64,000 nucleotides of DNA from NCBI GenBank assembly GCA_038049695.1, contig CP142455.1, positions 66,164,501 to 66,228,500 on the forward strand, in the 5' to 3' direction. This document shows, in pieces, positions 38,148 to 50,615 of the stretch. The stretch is from Cinnamomum chago (Eukaryota; Streptophyta; Magnoliopsida; Laurales; Lauraceae). Every line of letters starts with the position of its first letter. Positions within the stretch are counted from its first letter, which is position 1. The position numbers were made by a program, and so were the translations under genes. Below the pieces are notes generated by a model. That model had not been told where the DNA came from. It saw only the letters and a program-made list of their open reading frames with translations, and searched no databases.

Positions 38148-39667
38148 TTCCCTGTGTGGAACTCGTATTTCCAACAACTCACTATGGTGATGGGATGAGC
38201 ATTGCTATAGGATTGGAAGTGGGATGGTTAGTACGTCATTTATCCTCAGTTCTACATTCCTTCAACAGATTCAAACTGATATTTTCAAGAAACGGTTGAA
38301 CTCGATTTTGTTGAAACTTAAAAAAAAAGGGTGTCTTCAATTTATTTCTGTAATTTCAAGAACAGCGGTGGCTATTTGTAAACAACAAAAAATCTGATCG
38401 ATTATGATTGTGTTGTGTGTGTACTTTGTGTTCGGAAAAGTGTTGCTCATCCAGTCTCTAGTCTGAGTAGATTGATCACATCAAAGTATTAGGCATGTTA
38501 AATTGTGAAAGTTTTTGGGGGCTACCAGAATGGATTACTAGTTCGGAAATAAACCAATCAGATAATGTAGAGCTGGCTATCTACCAATCACACATCACAA
38601 GAAGGCAGACACAGTATTTAGCGTGAAAACTCTATCCAGGGAGAAAAACAACGAACCAAAAATCAAGAGTTCACAAACAGTTACAAGATATACTCGCAAG
38701 CTCCTTTACCTCAGTTTGTACCTCGAGCTAAGGACTGTAATTGTTTTTGCAAAGAATCCACTAACACGACATCTACCGTGCCCCATTCTCCTTACCCGAT
38801 CTCCTCGCACCTTGTCAATCAAGATGATCAATCTTCTACAAGAAAGAAGCAACAATGACCTTTTAGAGCAGCCCTTCAAAACGATCTCTCAGTGGCTTTA
38901 AAGAACAATCTCTCTCTTAGGATATCTTTGACTCAGATTAATGAGAGTAGTCACTTTAGGGTTGAGAACAATACCCTAAAAATAGCCCCAAATTCGTGCC
39001 TTAGACTTAGAGCACAAGTAAGATTCAAATTGAGAAACATAGTCTCAAAAGGAAATAATTTCGTATCAAAATAGGAGACTTTCCCGAAATTTCGCGCACA
39101 TGTCCGATCGATTGGACAACCTATAACTGGGGCCTGAAAATAGTCCGATCGATCGGACTAAGGCTCCAATCAATCGGGCCTAGGGGATTTCGCCCTATCT
39201 TATTTTCTTCTATTATTCGCTTCAACTCTTTCGGTGACAACTACAATCCATTCTAAAATTAGAAAATACAACTCAATGGATCTAGAGTTTTGTCCAACCC
39301 ATGATTAGCCAATAAAAAAATACTAACAGATTGATAATGATGTCAGGCAATAAAGACAAACACTGATTAGTGATTTTTCCAATTTCTCATTAACATTAGC
39401 CTTCCCCAGTTGCACTTAAAAAGGCTAGATATAGTGTTGAAACCAGTTAGACTAACACCTAGATGTCCAGCTACTGCCCAACTGCTATGATCAGGAGGTC
39501 CGGACCATATGATCATGGAATCCCATGGTTGCAGGTTGATGGTGGGCAACAGCTATTCAGCAACCGAATCCAAAAATGAACATGTGGTAACCGGCTTGAT
39601 GGAGGGCAGTAGGTATTTAGCTAGAGTTGGAAGCATTCACTCCATCATCAAATCATCTCAGGGCCCT
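38096..39667. repeat. 1.57-kb direct repeat, copy A
   Basis: Starts gtctcatttagg inside the hAT right end and stops at cagggccct. It is nearly identical to 41982-43559. The middle (about 38580-39190) resembles a copia LTR read in reverse (gtgaaaactctatccagg, and gtccgatcgattggac repeated). No host gene. Confidence 0.92.
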
Positions 39668-40719
39668 GAAAAGAGCCAGGCCCGCTGGGGGCACGCTTCG
39701 GGGCAGGGGGTGCTCGACCCCCAAGAACCATGGCTCCCAAGTTCTTCAGAGGAGGGCGCGGCCCGTCCATCTCCTCTTCTGCTTGGTCTCGGTCGGGGGA
39801 GTTGTCTGCAACTAGGATTGGGGCTTGGGGCTCCGGGGTTTGGCCACTGGTTTCTGCAAGCGCGAGCACGATCTCCCCTATCGGCTCAAGGGGGATCTCG
39901 ACAGTCTTTTTGGTGTAAGACAGGTACCACGGCTTGTACCCGAGCAACGAGAAGGCAGCCCGATCGTGGTGACCGTGGTAGCGGTAGATCTTCTCTAGCC
40001 ACGGGTCATTCCTCTTCCAACGATCAAGGCCAGCCTCTTCCAACGATCTGTCCTGAACACATGTGTTCAGCTGATGTCCTCCTTCGCTGAACACATGCAC
40101 AGAAAATAGAGGACATCAGCTCGACAAATCGACGCATAAAACAACACAAATAAGCCCGGAGAGAAGGGTATTTACTCGGAGGGGTCCCAGGTTTTCGTGG
40201 AACCTGGATTCTCCGCTCCTCCTCGGTCTCGGACGCCCCGAACTCCCAGTTCCCCGAGACCAGTAGACGCTCGTTCCCGGCGTACTTGCTCGAATCTTGC
40301 AGGGCATTGATCAAAGGCTGACGTCTCGCCTTCGCCTGAAGATAATACGAATCCTCGCCCCCCGCAGTCTTACAGATGTCGTAGACATCCTCTATGTCAT
40401 GCACGCCGAGGTTGTTGTCGAGGATCCGATTCAGCTCCGCCACGCCCATTATTATCTTAAACCCATTAGGCATCAACTGGTAAGGGCAGATCCTCCACTA
40501 GCTAAGGCAGGACCGGAGGAGCGGGTGAATGGGAAACCTAACCCCGCCTTCTACTACCGACACCAAGGGGAAAGGCATCCAATCTTTGCATCTGGTGAGG
40601 CCATCATAGAGGCCCTGGAGGTCGTCTGGCCTCACCAGAACGTCAGCTAGAATCCTAAACGCCACCCTAAGTCCCTCCAGGGCTTGTGGACCCTCTAACC
40701 AGTGGCTGTAGATTCCCAT
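39668..40719 (-). pseudogene. Antisense gene of the truncated gypsy element, decayed copy
   Basis: Homologue of the gene at 51243-53711. Exon 1 runs from the ATG at 40719 (MGIYSHWLEGPQALEG, WMPFPLVSVVEGGVRFPIHP, then LPNGFKIIMGVAELNRILD, HDIEDVYDICK, VSGNWEFGASE) to the gtaaat donor near 40172. It has one nonsense codon, TAG at 40500-40498, in an otherwise open frame. After an intron of about 100 nt holding a 13-bp inverted repeat (agctgatgtcctc / gaggacatcagct), exon 2 continues GLDRWKRNDPWLEKI, AAFSLLGYKPWY, PRPPLKNLGAM and is cut at the junction at 39668. The coiled-coil exon is missing. The TATA box of the intact copy is not kept here. Confidence 0.82.
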
Positions 40720-41340
40720 TCTCTAAAGACTAAAGGGAGGGCGAAGAACAAAGAAGAAGGAACAAGGCCTGGGAAAAACCTGGGGGCAGAAACCCTCTGG
40801 ACGAAAGGAAAAAGAGGAAGAAAGAAACAGAGAAGAGAACTCACAGAGAGAATGTGACGGATTGCGAAGAGCAAGAAGCGGGGAGTGAAAAGCAGAAAGT
40901 AGGAAGTCTTCGGGGTTCTGTTCTCAGCAGGCTGTCTTCTTCAGCAAAGTCTCCTTCGGACGAAAACAAAGATAAGAGAAGAAAGGGAAGGGAGGGACGC
41001 CCCTCTTGATTGTCGCACACGCGAAGCAACGCTTCGGACTCGCCACGCGTCGCTTCGATCCCGGTGAACAGCTAGACGAAGGGTTACACGTGGCAGCGAC
41101 GGTCCATCTCCCACCATGCCTCTGGTACGATATTTATCAACTCGGGCATACGAAACGACGCCTGCGTGCCCACCTTGGCGAAGCAATTATAATACCGTAT
41201 TTATTGCCTAGGGCAAACGAAAAGGCGTCGTGATGAGGATCGCACGACAACAAGATACGATAAGACGGGGCCAGCCCATCCATTCAATCTTAACTCCCGA
41301 CCTCGGTGAGAACCAAAGAGGCCGAGAGCTAGGGGGCAAT

Positions 41341-41981
41341 TGTGTGGGGTCGTTTTGTGATCACGGATTTATGTGGGGCCGCCCCCGATTTCGGACTATC
41401 CTTAGTCTCGATGTTGTCCAGCTCGGCAGTAGCACCATCTCGGGGAAGCCCGGAGCCCGTCTCGGTAGCTACGTTCGCAGGTATCCAGCTCGGTCTCGGC
41501 CTCCTGTCATTCAGCCATAAATGCGTTGCCATGACGGGGGACGGCGAACTGACAAATAGGGTGGGCGCCGGACCTAGATAAGTGGCACGCTTTATCTCAT
41601 GGTCACGTCCATAGGTATATGGAGATGGCCCGATGGGACGTTCCCTTTTTACCTACTCCCACTCAGGAGAGAAGGTACATACTGATGAGACTCCTATCCA
41701 GTCCAATGATGAATCTCACGCCTTTATAATGCGTGGAGGGAAACTACTTGAGGTACGCAACAAGTCTCCCCCCCCTCATACTGTTTCTCCTCCGTTTCCC
41801 CTCATCTATCACACTAACTTAAGCATCAGAGTGCCTTCGGTTGCCTACAGCCAAGGGCTCTGACTTCTGTTCTTCCTTTCAGGTTATTGGAGGCCCAATC
41901 CTTTCCCCTAATCATCCCAAGATCATCAAATCGAGAGTCCAATCCTCTTCTAACCAAGTCCGTAATTTTTAGGCACTTACA
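41341..41981 (+). repeat. 3' LTR of the truncated gypsy element
   Basis: 641 bp, TGTGTGGGG...CTTACA. It is homologous, in inverted orientation, to the LTRs at 49936 and 60499 but clearly diverged from them, so this insertion is older. Confidence 0.88.
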
Positions 41982-43559
41982 GTCTCATTTAGGATTGTCA
42001 CTTTAGGCCTTAAATTATCTTGAACCAGCCATGTTCCCTATGTGGAACTCGTATGTCCAACAACTCACTATGATGATGGGATGAGTATTGCTATAGGATT
42101 GGAAGTGGGATGGTTAGTATGTCATTTATCCTCAGTTCTACATTCCTTCAACAGTTTCAAACTGATATTTTCAAGAAACGGTTGAACTCGATTTTGTTGA
42201 AACTTAAAAAAAAAAGGGTATCTTCAATTTATTTCTGTAATTTCAAGAACAGCGGTGGCTATTTGTAAACAGCAAAAAATTTGATCGATTATGATTGTGT
42301 TGTGTGTGTATTTTGTGTTCGGAAAAGTATTGCTCATCCAGTCTCTAGTCTGAGTAGATTGATCACATCAAAGTATTAGGCATGTTAAATTGTGTAAGTT
42401 TTGGGGGGTTACCAGAATGGATTACTAGTTTGGAAATAAACCAATAACATAATATAGAACTGCCTATCTACCAATCACACATCACAAGAAGGCAGACACA
42501 GTATTTAGCGTGAAAACTCTATCCAGGGAGAAAAACAACGAACCAAAAATCAAGAGTTCACGAATAGTTATAAGATATACTCGCAAGCCCCTTTACCTCA
42601 GTATGTACCTCGAGCTAAGGACTGTAATTGTTCTTGCAAAGAATCCACTAACACGACATTTACCGTGCCCCATTCTCCTTACCCGATCTCCTCGCACCTT
42701 GTCAACCAAAATGATCAATCTTCTACAAGAAAGCAGAAGCACCAATGACCTTCTAGAGCAGCCCTTCAAAACGATCTCTCAGTGTCTTTAGAGAACAATC
42801 TCTCTCTTAGGATATCTTTGACTCAGATTAATGAGAGTAGTCACTTTAGGGTTGAGAAAAATACCCTAAAAATAGCCCCAAATTCGTGCCTTAGACTTAG
42901 AGCACAAGTAAGATTCATATTGAGAAACATAGTCTCAAAAGGAAATAATTTTGTATCAAAATAGGAGACTTTCCCGAAATTTTGCGCACATGTCCGATCG
43001 ATTGGACAACCTATAACTGGGGCATGAAAACTGTCCGATCGATTGGACTGAGGCTCCAATCGATCGGGCTTGGGGGATTTCGCCCTGTCTTATTTTCTTC
43101 TATTCTTCTTTTCAACTCTTCCGGCGACACAGCCACAGTCCATTCTAAAATTAGAAAATACAACTCAATGGATCCAGAATTTTGTCCAACCCATGATTAG
43201 CCAACACAAAAATACTAACAGATTGATAATGATGTTAGGCAATAAAGACAACCACTGATTAGTGATTTTTCCAATTTCTCATTAACATTAGCCTTCCCCA
43301 GTTGCACTTAAAAAGGCTAGATATAGTGTTGAAACCAGTTAGACTAACACCTAGATGGCCAGCTACTGCCCAGCTGCTATGATCAGGAGGTCCGGACCAT
43401 ATGATCATGGGATCCCATGGTTGCAGGTTGATGGTGGGCAGCAGCTATTCAGCAACCGAATCCAAAAATGAGCATGTAGTAACCGGCTTGATGGAGGGCC
43501 GTAGATATTTAGCTAGAGTTGGAAGCATTCACTCCATCATCAAATCATCTCAGGGCCCT
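41982..43559. repeat. 1.57-kb direct repeat, copy B
   Basis: Starts gtctcatttagg directly after the gypsy LTR end and stops at cagggccct. It carries the hAT right end (TSD variant ttccctat) and the same downstream sequence as copy A with scattered base changes. Confidence 0.92.
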
Positions 43560-44162
43560 CCAATATGCCACCTCTTTTCATGTTCACTATGATTCTTCAT
43601 CTAGTGTTAGAAAACTCAAATGGTTTTCTTAATTAAGCATATCAGTTATCTTTGTGCCAAAACTCCAACCTCTCGAGAAGATACCTATTTATAGGAAAAT
43701 GCAACATTAATATCAACCAGGGTTTGCAGAAAACTCTGAAGGTTTCTTGGAGCTCTTCTTTTACTTGGAAGAGCTAAAAATATAAAAATATATATAAAAA
43801 AATTCATCCCTTATAGCTATGATTCACAACAAGCTTGTGAGCTGAAAATGTCACGCCTCAGTCCGGGCACCTCAAATTCCATGGCATAAACTCCGTTGCC
43901 TTCAATGGTCAAAATCAATATCATAAATTGGCTCAACAATGAATGGGTAATTCAGAACTTTAGATAGAAAGTTCAAATTAAATTCAAAGCAACAACTAGA
44001 AGTCTTGAAAGTTGAAAGCAATCCATATGGGAAAAAAGGAAAATTCTTAAAATTACATAATCCCAAAGAAGTATCTAAATAATATGCTAAGCAATCTAAT
44101 AAGTAAGCTCGCTCTAGTCTTGATGGTGTGACTCAAATCTCGGTCCGAATCCTCATATCCAA

Positions 44163-44575
44163 TGATGCAAGCTTGAGTAATGGGCCCTGCCCAAAAGTCC
44201 ATGCCTGAAGGCCTAAGCCCAATAAGACCTAATGAAGAAGAATCCTAAAAAATGTTTTCCATCTTTACTTTTCTATTTTGAAAGCTTTTAGAGGATTTTA
44301 TAGATTTTTCCATTTTTTAGCAGTTACTAAGATTTACAGATAAATTAGAAAATTTCTGTTTTATTGTTTCCAAGCTAGAGCACCAAAACTAGTCTATATA
44401 AAGGATTGTAATCCCTCGTTAGGGTTAAGTTAAGCTGATTTTTTATTAATAAAAATTTCTCTTGGTAGTTTGTTTGTGGTGTGAGACCAAGATAATTTGG
44501 ATCCTATGGATCCCTATCCCAAAGCCTTTGGCTTGGAGAATAATTGGTTATTCTTCCCTAACGTGTGCTACATCA
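44163..44575 (+). mobile_element. Solo LTR with 5-bp target duplication
   Basis: 413 bp, TGATGCAAGC...CTACATCA, flanked by tccaa on both sides (44158-44162 and 44576-44580). The related sequence near 47220 (cacatccaagcctgc) is the empty site. A tctatataaagg box lies at about 44393. Confidence 0.88.
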
Positions 44576-44632
44576 TCCAAGATCGCAGCTTACTCTGCAT
44601 CTGCATCTGTAAAATTAGTGAAGGGATAAAGA

Positions 44633-45209
44633 CAGGGCCGGTCCTGAATTTTTCAGGGCCCAGGGCAAGAGTAAAAGTTAGGCCTCTTCAGCCATCATAT
44701 ATGATAATATCATTGGTGGGTCCCACTGATGTGAAAAATTGGCAATGGGTTGATGATGCCCAAGTATAACTATTTGAAGAAAAAAAGAAGAAAGAAAACT
44801 CAGACCAGAATTTAAGCATCATATATGGGGAATTAAAAATCATTGGTGGGCCCCACTAACAAATGAGAAGAACGGGTGTAGGGCTGAAGGCTTAATGATC
44901 TATTTGTAAAAAAAAAAAGCCCTAAATCATCCCAACACTAGACCAGATTCTCCCAGAATTTCAGCCATCAAATATAAAATATCATTGGTGGGCCCCTCTG
45001 ATGGATGCTCAAATAAGTGATGCAATAAGCACTCTCAGATGATTTGATGATGAGTCTATTGATGCCCAGGACGATGGAATCTATTGGATGAGCCCTGCCC
45101 TCACCAAATGATTGAAAAAAAAAAAAAAAAAGTAGAAGGGATTTTGGGCCCCCTCAAAAAATGGGCCCGGGGCAAGGGCACTTACAGCCCTTGCCCAGGG
45201 CCGGCCCTG
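44633..45209. mobile_element. Non-autonomous hAT element (MITE)
   Basis: 577 bp with inverted ends CAGGGCCGGTCCTG and, on the other strand, CAGGGCCGGCCCTG. A perfect 8-bp target duplication, gataaaga, flanks it (44625-44632 and 45210-45217). Three imperfect internal repeats (catcattggtgggyccc) lie near 44710, 44840 and 44985. No coding sequence. Confidence 0.93.
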
Positions 45210-45379
45210 GATAAAGACAGAAGGTAATCTAACAAAATCAATGTATAGCCAGTATAAAAGTCAAGCAATGTACATGAACAAATGGAATATAAATTGGGAT
45301 TGATCATATTGATCAAATCACAAACAGAAAGGAGTCCTCATTAATAGCTTGGGTAAAAAAGATTAAGAATATTGTAGTA

Positions 45380-45500
45380 GGCATAACACCAACGCCCCTT
45401 CACATATTCCCAAACAAGTCATTGCTTGCCCAAAACCTCTGTCTGGATCTTCCATGAACGGTGATCATCTCAACTCATTAGGTAACTGATCAAATAATAT
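45380..45500 (-). pseudogene. F-box-family fragment
   Basis: Minus-strand translation reads LPNELR, a stop, SPFMEDPDRGFGQAMTCLG, aligning with LPNELRWSQFMEHL...HPMSCLG of the gene at 62909. About 100 bp is recognisable and it contains a stop where that gene has Trp. The neighbouring frames up to 46060 could not be assigned. Confidence 0.7.
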
Positions 45501-46918
45501 TGAAAAGAATAAAAGATCCCAATTTGTGACACTGATCAATAGTGGTAATATGGGTCTTGTTGGCCTCTTGATTGGAGAAGTCATCCAACCTAAACCTGAC
45601 CCATCTTTTAATTGGGTTGGAAATGTCAACCCAATATAAGCCTTTTTTGAAGAGTATATTGTTCGTTGGACTTGGATCCTCAATGAATTTCAAAAGTCCC
45701 ACTCTCCATCAAGAATTTTGGGTTGGGTCATAGAAGACCTATATATGTCTAGCCTGGTTATTAACAATAGGATCTCATGGCATTCAAGTCTAGAACCAAC
45801 CAATCTGCTCAGAAGACTAGGACCTTCACCTGAGGCCAGATGGTTGGAATTGAAAACCCACATAACACAAATGCGGGACTCTCCATTAGGTGAAAAGGCC
45901 ATATTATGGAAATAATACACCAAGATAATATAGCTACACTTTTCATAAATGTTTTTTCTCCCGATGACATGCAACATTTAAAAAGCCACCTTAAGTCACA
46001 TTGGATGAAGAATATCAAGGAAAACACTTTAATTTTGGGCATGACCGATTTTTCCTGCAAATAAAATAAATAATTTTGAATTTCTATGGCATGAGGAAAC
46101 GATTTTCTACGGATTGGAGAGTCGGATTATACGACCTGCACGGAAAAGGTAGTCCGTGACAAAAGCTAAAGGCATTATATAAATAAGCCCCGAAGTGTAG
46201 ACACATGTATTTTGCAAAGCTTTTATTTTCTTGGTAAACTAACTAATGAAAGTATTGTTTACTCAACATATATACATTAAACCTGCCTCCTTTTCACACA
46301 AACAGATATGAACAATTAAAATAACTACCACCAAAAGTTTTAAAATATCTAATAGTTGCTGACCAAGGGCAAATACCTTATTAAAATCATGCTATCTTCA
46401 ATTCGAAACTTCTACCTCTGGAAAAAAAAAAAAAAACACCTATTTATACGAAAATGTAATATTAGGGGTGTGTGTATAGCCATGGAAGAGGAAAACACAT
46501 ATTTTTTCTTTCACGGAACTCAAATCCCACCTAGAGAGGTAGGAACCTGCCGTCTGTGCTTTTAAAGAAAAGTAATACAAAAAAAGCACCAAACAACGAC
46601 GGGAATAATCCCGGATTTTCCGGTGCCTTATCGGCTCCATTTCCGCTCCTTTACCACCAGTGCAAATGGCCCCTTAATGTCAACCAGAGTGTGTGTAGGA
46701 TCTTACACCCTATTGCCCTCGACCACAATTATGACCGCTTAGGAGAAAGGGTGGACGTTGACCTCAACAATCCCTCCTTCAACGACACACACGCCGTAAC
46801 TCTTGTTGCAAACTCAATTGCTTGACCACAATTATGACCGCTCATGAGCGAGGGTGGACGTTGACCTCAACAGTGTGTGTAAATAAAAAAAGACCATCTC
46901 AATCTCTCATACTGAGAC
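45500..46918. other. Intergenic region, no assigned gene
   Basis: Short open frames on the minus strand (45490-45702 and 45690-46060) have no family I recognise. A segment containing ccacaattatgaccgct and ggtggacgttgacctcaac occurs twice (about 46719-46772 and 46824-46872). Confidence 0.5.
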
Positions 46919-47360
46919 TGTAACGCCCTGAAATCTGATCGAACACCTCAGATTTGATGGCGTAGACTCAGTAGCAGTCAATGGTCGACTATTGAAATCA
47001 ATATCATAATTAAATTGGTTCAATAACACAAGGGTAATTCAGACCTTTAGGTAGAAAGTCTAAATTAAATTAAAAGCATCAAGCAATCCAACTGGAAAAT
47101 AATGAAAATTCTTAAAATTACATAATCCCAATAAATATTTAAATAAAATGGTAAGGAGTCTACTAAGTAAGCTTGCTCTAGTATTGATGGTGTCACTCAA
47201 ATCTCAGCTGAAATCCCCACATCCAAGCCTGCAACTTACTCAGCTGTATGAATCTGTATCTGTAAAGACAATGAAGGGATAAGCCAAAAAGCCCCACAAG
47301 GAAATCAACAGAACCCAAAGTATAGCCAGTATAAAAGCCAAGCAATGAATAGGAACACTT
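46919..47360. mobile_element. LTR fragment, second copy of the TGTNACGCC family
   Basis: Homologous to 43849-45285 but without the solo LTR and the hAT MITE, so it shows both empty sites (catccaagcctgc; gaagggataagcc). The right limit is approximate. Confidence 0.65.
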
Positions 47361-49400
47361 TAATGGTCCATTATCCTTATACACAAAATCGTGCAGTCAT
47401 TAAAGAACCTTCATGCCATTAAACCCTTACCAAAATCCATCATGATCCATACCATCTATCATGCATGCACAAATAAAAAGAACTTATGCAAAGACTAAAC
47501 ATTGATAATGGATAATCTAATATTAAAAAACTGAATCGATCACACAGTCAACTTAGATCTATCAGTCAAAACATTGTTCATTCATTCAGATTTAAACCAT
47601 GATATTAAGATAAAAACACTAGACTTAGGTGCATTGTAAAACCTACCTGGATTTCTTGATCCACTTGATGAAACATTGAAATTCTCTGCATTGGCCCTTG
47701 AGTGTGCTTCTAGGATTAGGGAGAAAATGGGAGAGAGAGAATTATTGCAAAGGGGGTGGGGGATCCCCCTTTGTCATACAACCTTTAATAGTTCACTTTA
47801 AGTAGATACTAGAAAGGAATAGGAGTATCGGCATAGTAGGACCTTGAGTCATACTAAAAAGGTTTTCTTGAAAAGAAATCATTCAGAAAAAGGTTTTCTT
47901 AAAAAAATGGTAATAATTAAAATATTAGGAAGAGAGAAACCAAAAATGCATCAAGATAGATATAAACAGAAGCATCACTTCATAATGCCATAGCATCTGA
48001 ACTAGAATCTTCTTAAACCAAAAGAAAGAAGACATGCAAATTCATCAATGACTAAACTTAAGATTTCTACTTTGCTTGATCCAAAAAGTTCAATTTTTTT
48101 TTGAGGCCAATCATATCCTCCAAGCACAATTGGACAGTTCAATTATCACAATCACCATTTTAAGGATGTTGTTGTTTCTCTTCTTCCCACATTCCAGTGC
48201 CAGAAGATTGTACGCTTTGTTGGCAGTAGTGTAATTCATCTCCAATTTCAACAATCAGAAAACATGCAATTTTTAAAGTTCTCCTAGGTGCTTTATTTCT
48301 ATCCATCTTCTCCTACATTGTCGGTGCAGTGTAATATGCTCAAATGCACTTCCTCATCAGAGCATGGTCCCCATCATCATTAACCTTGCCAGTTTTCCCA
48401 TTGGCATAGCCAACCAACCCCACTTCATAATAGCCTCCCCATTACAATTGCCATCCCCCAACCCCCACCCACAATCAAAGGGAAAACTTCTCCCGTTGAT
48501 TTTCATCTATTGAAAATAACCACCACTAAAAGCGGATTAATTTTTCCGCCGCTAGAAGTCACTTTTTTTTTTATAGGCATCATAGGCATTAAAATATTGG
48601 TGTGAAAATCGTTTGAGTTGCTCATGGTTGCATTGAGTAATTGTTTCCCCTTTTGCGAAAATACCTTAAGTACCTAAGTCGCTAATGGTGATGATTCTAA
48701 AGGTTTAGTATTCATGAGTCACACTGTTCTTCCCCTGACAACTTTGTATGTTCCAGACGGTTTGCCAACTTTGTAGATTTGTTGAGTGATTTGACCTGGG
48801 GTTCTCATCCCCTTTAAATATAGCAATCCCAAGGAGTCCCTTTATTGTACTCAACCACCCTGTTGGAGTCTCCATATCTTGACTGGCAGTGGTCACTAAT
48901 AGAAGTTGTGTCTAATGCAAACTCTTAAGGATTAAGACTTTGATCAAGAGATTACCCATTCTTTTATGGTTACTACTTAATCCAGATATGGGCCATGTGA
49001 CAGGATGGGCCAAACACTTCACAACAGTAGTCTATATAAAAAGATGGTGGAAACAAAAATAAATAATAGCAGTAATTTGTTGAAATTGGAAGAGATGGTC
49101 ATTTTAAGAGGATTATGGAGAGAGAACAGAAGCAAAAGACTGAATTTGATTTCAGTGATCAGGGTGAGAGAGGTGCCAACAATAGAAATATCAAATTAGA
49201 TGGCATCAACCTCACAAGTCCAAGAAGATGTGAGCATAGATTTGGTAGTACATTTGGAAAGCTAGGAATAGTATCATCTTCAGAAATCATCCTCGGTACC
49301 CTCCATCCATCCTTCACCTTGCTAGCCAGGCCATCCATGAATGGCAGGTTACAACCCACCTCTTCAAATTCGCCCCTTCCAGAGATATTCCTGCTGATAC
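47361..49400. other. Intergenic region, nothing firmly recognised
   Basis: No gene is assigned. The stretch from about 48960 leads into the RNase H-like pseudogene and may be its 5' part. Confidence 0.5.
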
Positions 49401-49935
49401 TTGGTCGAAGCCACACCCAAACCTTTCGAAATGCAATATTGATGGCTCCTTCAATGATCAATCTAAAACCTCCAGCATCGGGGGAATTATTATGGATCAT
49501 AAAAGAAAAATCATTTAGGCCTTTGCCTCGGCCACTTCGACGGATTCGGTCTTAGAGGCTGAAATTCAGGCGCTGCTGTGTGGAGCCCAGATGTGTAGAC
49601 AACTAGGAATCCAAGAGGTCATCTTTTAAGGCGACTCATTCATGGTTTGCCATAACCTTTCTTCATACTTGGGAATGCCTTGGAAGATCATGCCCCAGTG
49701 GAAGAATCTAAGGGATGCCTTAGCTCAAATCAACCATTGGCAAGTAACTCTAGCTTGTAGGAATGCGAACAGGCTTGCGTATGCTCTAGCAAAAGTAGGA
49801 CTTCCTCAAGAAATCCTATTCACTACATCTCTACCCATACACATTCAGGAAATTTACTCACAGGAACTTTATGTGCAGGAGGACAGGTCGCTAAATCAGG
49901 AAGAGCTACGGATGATAAGTATTACTCTGGACCAT

Positions 49936-50615
49936 TGTAAGTGCCTAAAAATTACGGACTTAGTTAATGGAGGATTAAGCTCCTGATGCAAGGTTTTGAG
50001 GGAGGTAAGGGGAATGGATCGAGCCTCCAATGACCTGAAAGGAAAAGAACAACGGTCAGAGACCCTGGCTGTGGGTAGCCGAAGGCCCTCCGACGGTTAA
50101 GTTAGTGCAGGGACTGAGAGAATGGAGAGAAAGAGTTCTGGGAGGGAGAGATTATGCGTGTGCGTACCTTTCATGGTTTCTCTCATGCAATATATAGGTG
50201 TGAGAAGTCATCATTGGACTGTCCTCTTGAGGGGACGGGAGTCCCATCTGAATATACTCTCTCCTCCTGAGTGGGGGTAGGTAAAAAGGGGATGTCCCAT
50301 CGGACCAGCCCTCCCTGTCTATGGATATGACTGTGGATATGGCGTGCCCCTTGCGTAGGTCCGGAGCCCACTCTGTTGTCAGACCGCCGATCCTGTCTGG
50401 CAGTGCATTAATGGCGGCATTTATGATCGAATGAAAGGGGCCCGAGCTCGGTCGAGGCTGAGGCCGAAGCTGGGACTCGTGATGTACCCACCGGGGTCCG
50501 CTCCATAACTAACCGAGACGGCGATGCAGCCGAACTTGCTGGCACCGAGATCACGGGTTACCGAGACCAGGTGGTGGCCCCACCTAATTCCATGATCACG
50601 GAATGACCCCACACA
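49936..50615 (-). repeat. 3' LTR of the complete gypsy element
   Basis: 680 bp, identical to 60499-61178 except for one base. It starts TGTGTGGGGTCATTCCG on the minus strand. Confidence 0.97.

Larger units (their letters stand above)
39668..41981 (+). mobile_element. Truncated Tat-type gypsy element (3' part only)
   Basis: Plus orientation. It consists of the 3' inner region carrying part of the antisense gene, a polypurine tract (about 41327-41340, gagctagggggcaat) and a 3' LTR (41341-41981, TGTGTGGGG...GGCACTTACA). Gag-Pol, the 5' LTR and the primer site are gone. The left border is a recombination junction at cagggccct, not an LTR end. Confidence 0.88.
43849..45285. mobile_element. LTR fragment, family starting TGTCACGCC, with two nested insertions
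   Basis: Begins tgtcacgcctcagt and is homologous to 46919-47350 (tgtaacgccctgaaat). Shared words include attcttaaaattacataatc, gatggtgt and gtatagccagtataaaag. It is interrupted by a solo LTR at 44163-44575 and by a hAT MITE at 44633-45209. The superfamily is not certain; the end motif is of a kind common in gypsy LTRs. Confidence 0.65.

Noticed and set aside
38096-43559. The two 1.57-kb repeats considered as LTRs of one element
   Set aside because: The repeat ends are not TG...CA and copy A begins inside a hAT end; a recombination duplication fits better.
45490-46060. Minus-strand frames of 70-95 codons (for example WVDISNPIKRWVRFRLDDF)
   Set aside because: No family could be recognised, the frames are short and shift; possibly decayed coding sequence but unsupported.
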